This document shows, in pieces, positions 6,492-9,347 of a stretch of 9,347 nucleotides of DNA (within the stretch, counting starts at the first letter, position 1; each line of letters starts with the position of its first letter). Source of the stretch: Seribacter sulfatis (GTDB taxonomy: Bacteria > Verrucomicrobiota > Verrucomicrobiia > Opitutales > Seribacteraceae); the NCBI RefSeq assembly GCF_964187635.1, contig NZ_CAXLMO010000116.1, positions 1 through 9,347 of the forward strand. The letters are read 5' to 3'. The notes under the pieces are model-generated. The model did no database searches. It had not been told where the DNA came from and saw only the letters and a program-made list of their open reading frames with translations. The translations under genes and the position numbers were made by a program.

Positions 6492-8060
6492 TTATAATCG
6501 ATTTCTGTCCACTTGGTTTTGATCCCGTTTTTGCCAAAGTTTGGCGAGTTCATTGGCTTTTTGAGGATTTCGTTCGGCCAAGTCGTTTAATTCATTTGGA
6601 TCCACGCTGAGATCATAAAGTTCCCATTTGGCCCTCTTTTTTTGATCTTTATTGAAGACGAGTTTCCAATTTCCCGTGCGGATAGCTTTGCCTCTCGCAT
6701 GATGGAAAAAAAGGACTGCTGGGTCTGCTTGTTTCTTACCGAATAGAGCAGGTAGAATGGATCGGCCATCCCAAGCGATTCTCTTTTTTCCCGCTGAGGT
6801 TTCTGGCGGAGTGATTCCGGTGGCTTCGATAATGGTGGGTACCAGGTCAACGAGATGTGATAGGGTTTGGTTGGTGGATCCCTTTGTTTTAATTTTTTTT
6901 GGCCAGTGAGCAATCATAGGTGTATGGATTCCCCCTTCATGGTCATATTGTTTGAAGAAGCGATAGGGTGTATTGGATAAATTGGCCCAGCCATACCCAT
7001 AGCTCTGGTAGGTAATTTCTGGACCAGGCATAATGTGAGTGAGGTTCCCGGGTTTCATTGATCTACCGTCCCTGGTTTTTTCTGGGAGGTAGTCACCTTT
7101 TCTATTAGGCGGGTATTCGACATGGCACCCTCCATTATCGATGGTAAAAAAGACGAGAGTATTTTCAAGTTGTCCGGATTCCCGTAAGTGATCGATCACT
7201 TCACCAATGACACGATCCATTATGCTAACCTGAGCGGCATAGACTTCCATGCGCCGTTCCTGCCAGGCTTTGTGCTTTTCATCTTTCCATGCAGGAATAT
7301 TAGGGTGACGGGGGGAAAGTTTAACTGACTGGTTAATGACTCCCAATGCTTTCATTCGTTTGAGGCGTTTTTTCCTTAGTTCATCCCAACCAGCAGAGAA
7401 CTTTCCTTTGTAGTTATTAATTTCATCTTCCGGTGCATGAAGGGGCCAATGGGCCGCAGTGAAGGGCAGATAGAGAAAGAAAGGTTGATCTGTCGGAGAC
7501 TTTTGGAGGAATGAAATCGCTTCTTTTCCAATCGCGTTAGTAAAATAGTAATCCTCATCGTCCATAAATTCATGGTCGATTGAAGTTCGGTTTCTTTTGA
7601 GACCCTCAGGGGAAAAGAAACTACTTGCCCCGCCAAGGATTCCATAGAAGTAATCAAATCCGCGTTGATCGGGATAGACCGCATCTCGTCCATTGTTTTG
7701 TGTGAATTTCCCCGCGAGGTGCCACTTGCCCATCATACCGGTAGCGTATCCGTTTTGCTTAAGAACTTCGGGGAGACTGATGCAGTGTGGATGAAGGGTG
7801 CCGTTTTTTAGGGAAGTTCGGTGATACACTCCGGTGAGCATGGAAGCACGGGACACCCAGCACATATTTTCGCTGTAGAAATTTGTGAAGCGAACACCCC
7901 CGTTGGCTAGGGAATCCAAATTCGGGGTGCGAATCTCTCCGCCGAAACATCCTAGATCGGAGTAACCCATATCGTCCGACATAATTACTAGAATGTTGGG
8001 TTTTCCGGAAAGCTGGAGAAATCCTGTAAACAAGAAAACTAAAAGTAAAATGTTTCTCAT
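6492..8060 (-). CDS. Secreted arylsulfatase-type sulfatase with atypical CWVSR active-site motif
   Basis: A 522-residue type I sulfatase with an N-terminal signal peptide (MRNILLLVFLFTG, about residues 1-19). Standard features are the metal ligands SDD (Asp29-Asp30), GYSDLGCFGG, GKWHLAG (Lys112, His114), the second metal pair IDNGG (Asp308-Asn309), and a long arylsulfatase stretch including PGPEITYQSYGYGWANLSN, HEGGIHTPMIAHWP and WELYDLSVDPNELNDLA. This resembles the arylsulfatase A-like S1_4 group, though the subfamily call is from memory. The expected CxPxR formylglycine sequence reads C-W-V-S-R (Cys67 to Arg71). Cysteine and arginine are kept, but proline is replaced by valine. All other catalytic landmarks are intact and the frame is open, so it does not look like a pseudogene. 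ATG 8060 was chosen because it begins the signal peptide; a TTG at 8096 would add 12 residues. It is the first gene of the minus-strand unit and diverges from the sulfatase at 8200. Confidence 0.93.
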   Translation of the reverse strand: MRNILLLVFLFTGFLQLSGKPNILVIMSDDMGYSDLGCFGGEIRTPNLDSLANGGVRFTNFYSENMCWVSRASMLTGVYHRTSLKNGTLHPHCISLPEVLKQNGYATGMMGKWHLAGKFTQNNGRDAVYPDQRGFDYFYGILGGASSFFSPEGLKRNRTSIDHEFMDDEDYYFTNAIGKEAISFLQKSPTDQPFFLYLPFTAAHWPLHAPEDEINNYKGKFSAGWDELRKKRLKRMKALGVINQSVKLSPRHPNIPAWKDEKHKAWQERRMEVYAAQVSIMDRVIGEVIDHLRESGQLENTLVFFTIDNGGCHVEYPPNRKGDYLPEKTRDGRSMKPGNLTHIMPGPEITYQSYGYGWANLSNTPYRFFKQYDHEGGIHTPMIAHWPKKIKTKGSTNQTLSHLVDLVPTIIEATGITPPETSAGKKRIAWDGRSILPALFGKKQADPAVLFFHHARGKAIRTGNWKLVFNKDQKKRAKWELYDLSVDPNELNDLAERNPQKANELAKLWQKRDQNQVDRNRL

Positions 8061-8199
8061 ATAATAGGATGGAAGAGAAGAAGGCTTTCGGGTCAATTAT
8101 TAACCGTTGATCCGAAGGATATTATTTTTAGATTATAGATTTCAGCGTGACCTTTTCTTCTTCTGCCAATTAAATGATTATTTGCTCAGTACTTAAATT
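8061..8199. promoter_or_regulatory. Divergent intergenic region, candidate shared promoter region
   Basis: This 139 bp, AT-rich in its centre, separates two head-to-head sulfatase genes and should hold promoters for both. For the plus strand a weak candidate is TTGATC (8107-8112), 18 bp, then GATTAT (8131-8136). For the minus strand there is a perfect TATAAT (8137-8132) without a recognisable -35 element. An interrupted palindrome ATCC-GAA-GGAT (8110-8120) overlaps the plus-strand candidate and could be an operator. No ribosome binding site precedes either start. The element calls are guesses by eye; only the divergent arrangement is firm. Confidence 0.35.
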
Positions 8200-9347
8200 A
8201 TGAAAATATTTCTCATCACTCTTACAAGCTTCCTGTTCCTTTCATGCGTGGCCTTGGCCAAGAAACCAAACTTTGTCTACATCATGGTGGATGATGCCGG
8301 GTACGGGGATTTTTCCTGTTTTGGTCAGAAAAAATTTAAGACTCCGAATGTGGACCGGATGGCCAAGGGGGGAATGAAGCTGACCGACTTCTATGCTTCC
8401 AGTACGGTTTGTGCACCTTCCCGTTCCAGCCTGATGACCGGTCATCATTCGGGCCGTGGTTACATCCGCGGTAATAAAGAGATCAAACCCGAAGGGCAAC
8501 ATCCGTTACCCATGAAGGCAGTGACTATCCCTGAAGTTTTAAAGCAGTCAGGTTATGTTTCGGGTATGTTCGGTAAATGGGGACTGGGTGCTCCCGGTAC
8601 CGAAGGTGATCCAATGAATCAGGGTTTTGATCGCTTTTATGGACTGAACTGCCAGCGTCAGTCTCATAATTTTTATCCCACCCATGTATGGAGCGATCGG
8701 AAAAAGGTCATGCTGGATCGTAAGCATTACTCTCATACATTGATTGCGGACGAGTGCCTGAAGTTCATTCGGGTAAATAAGGATAATCCATTTTTCTGCT
8801 ACGTTCCCTTCACGATTCCTCATGCGGCGATGCAGTCTCCCGAAAAGCGGATTGCTCCCTGGAGGAAGAAGTTTCCCGAATTTGAAAAGGTTACCGGGAA
8901 GTATGGAGGTTCGGTGATCACCAATCCGGTGGCTGCCTTTGCGGCGATGATGGAGCATATGGATGAAGATGTCGGGCGGATTCTTGATCTTCTGGAAGAA
9001 CTTAAGATCGATGATAATACCCTGGTGATTTTTACCTCGGACAACGGCCCTCACAAAGAAGGTGGTCACAAGCCTGACTTCTTTGACAGCAATGGTCCGC
9101 TCAAGGGATATAAGCGCGATCTATATGAGGGAGGCATCCGGGTTGCCACAGTTGCCTGGTGGCCTGGTAAAATTAAATCCGGAAGCACCAGTTCCCATAT
9201 TGCCGCGGGTTGGGACTTGTTACCCACCCTGTGTGAATTGTCAGGCACGGAAGCTCCTACCGGATTAGATGGAGTATCCTTCGCTCCCACACTCTTGGGT
9301 AAAAAGAATCAACAAAAGAAAAGAGAATATCTCTATTGGGAATTTCA
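8200..9347 (+). CDS. Secreted type I sulfatase (CAPSR), 3' truncated by window edge
   Basis: The frame from ATG 8200 stays open to the last base, giving 382 complete residues; the family is usually 450-520 long, so about 70-140 residues lie beyond. The signal peptide is residues 1-20 (MKIFLITLTSFLFLSCVALA, then KK). Catalytic features are VDD (Asp31-Asp32), the formylglycine site Cys71 in VCAPSRSSLMTG, GKWGLG (Lys126, with Gly128 where many sulfatases have His), and SDNGPH (Asp281-Asn282). The run NGPLKGYKRDLYEGGIRV and the later WDLLPTLCELSG, TGLDGVSFAPTLLG are typical of the fold. The segment NQGFDRFYGLNCQRQSHNFYP is characteristic of a sulfatase subgroup different from the other two here; I suspect an S1_16/S1_20-like group but cannot confirm it. 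LFLSC is a poor lipobox, so ordinary signal peptidase cleavage after ALA is preferred. No Shine-Dalgarno precedes the start. Confidence 0.94.
   Translation, partial: MKIFLITLTSFLFLSCVALAKKPNFVYIMVDDAGYGDFSCFGQKKFKTPNVDRMAKGGMKLTDFYASSTVCAPSRSSLMTGHHSGRGYIRGNKEIKPEGQHPLPMKAVTIPEVLKQSGYVSGMFGKWGLGAPGTEGDPMNQGFDRFYGLNCQRQSHNFYPTHVWSDRKKVMLDRKHYSHTLIADECLKFIRVNKDNPFFCYVPFTIPHAAMQSPEKRIAPWRKKFPEFEKVTGKYGGSVITNPVAAFAAMMEHMDEDVGRILDLLEELKIDDNTLVIFTSDNGPHKEGGHKPDFFDSNGPLKGYKRDLYEGGIRVATVAWWPGKIKSGSTSSHIAAGWDLLPTLCELSGTEAPTGLDGVSFAPTLLGKKNQQKKREYLYWEF

Noticed and set aside
6427..6537. A 37-residue N-terminal extension of the CSPSR sulfatase from TTG 6537.
   Set aside because: It would overlap the neighbouring sulfatase's 3' end and place the signal peptide internally. 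ATG 6426 begins a normal signal peptide. The remaining 65 bp gap is AT-rich with no convincing promoter or hairpin.
7848..7862. Reading the CWVSR sulfatase as a pseudogene.
   Set aside because: The frame is complete with signal peptide, metal ligands and C-terminal region intact; a single active-site substitution is not evidence of decay.
8242..8247. A lipoprotein signal (LFLSC) at the start of the third sulfatase.
   Set aside because: The -3 residue is phenylalanine and -2 is leucine, a poor lipobox, while ALA-KK four residues later is a good ordinary cleavage site.
8548..9069. A 173-codon minus-strand open frame within the last sulfatase.
   Set aside because: The plus-strand frame from 8200 carries a signal peptide, CAPSR and DNG motifs throughout; the opposite frame shows nothing recognisable.

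Overview
The window looks like accessory carbohydrate-processing DNA from a bacterium of the Planctomycetes-Verrucomicrobia-Lentisphaerae group. The main reason is the gene mix: a DUF1549/DUF1553 (PSCyt2/PSD1) protein, a Tat-exported DUF1501 protein, a DUF1080 (3-keto-disaccharide hydrolase family) protein and three secreted type I sulfatases. These families are strongly expanded together in that group and rarely adjacent elsewhere. Base composition appears balanced and even across the window. No rRNA, tRNA, CRISPR array, integrase or insertion sequence was seen. Phylum-level placement is an inference from gene content.

Layout. (1) Positions 2-4149, plus strand: a tight three-gene unit. It holds the 3' part of a DUF1549/DUF1553 protein with an internal discoidin-like domain, then DUF1501 (start overlaps the previous stop by one base), then DUF1080 (27 bp gap). 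(2) Positions 4189-8060, minus strand: in order of transcription, a sulfatase with an unusual CWVSR active-site motif, a canonical CSPSR sulfatase, and a small cytoplasmic spermidine-synthase-like methyltransferase-fold protein. Gaps are 65 and 39 bp, consistent with one transcript. It converges on the first unit across a 39 bp gap that holds weak hairpins. (3) Positions 8200-9347, plus strand: a third sulfatase (CAPSR), divergent from the second unit across a 139 bp intergenic region and cut by the window edge.

How the genes may work together (inference). Six of the seven products carry, or by family should carry, export signals. The sulfatases would remove sulfate esters from a complex, probably algal or other marine, polysaccharide. 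The discoidin-like domain could bind glycan. The CxxCH motif of the DUF1549 segment suggests a haem-linked redox partner, and the DUF1080 protein may act on 3-keto-glycosides. No glycoside hydrolase, polysaccharide lyase, SusC/SusD-like transporter, formylglycine-generating enzyme or regulator is in view, so the substrate cannot be named. The most useful leads are the non-canonical CWVSR sulfatase, the discoidin insertion, and the cytoplasmic spermidine-synthase-like gene, which alone has a strong Shine-Dalgarno sequence.
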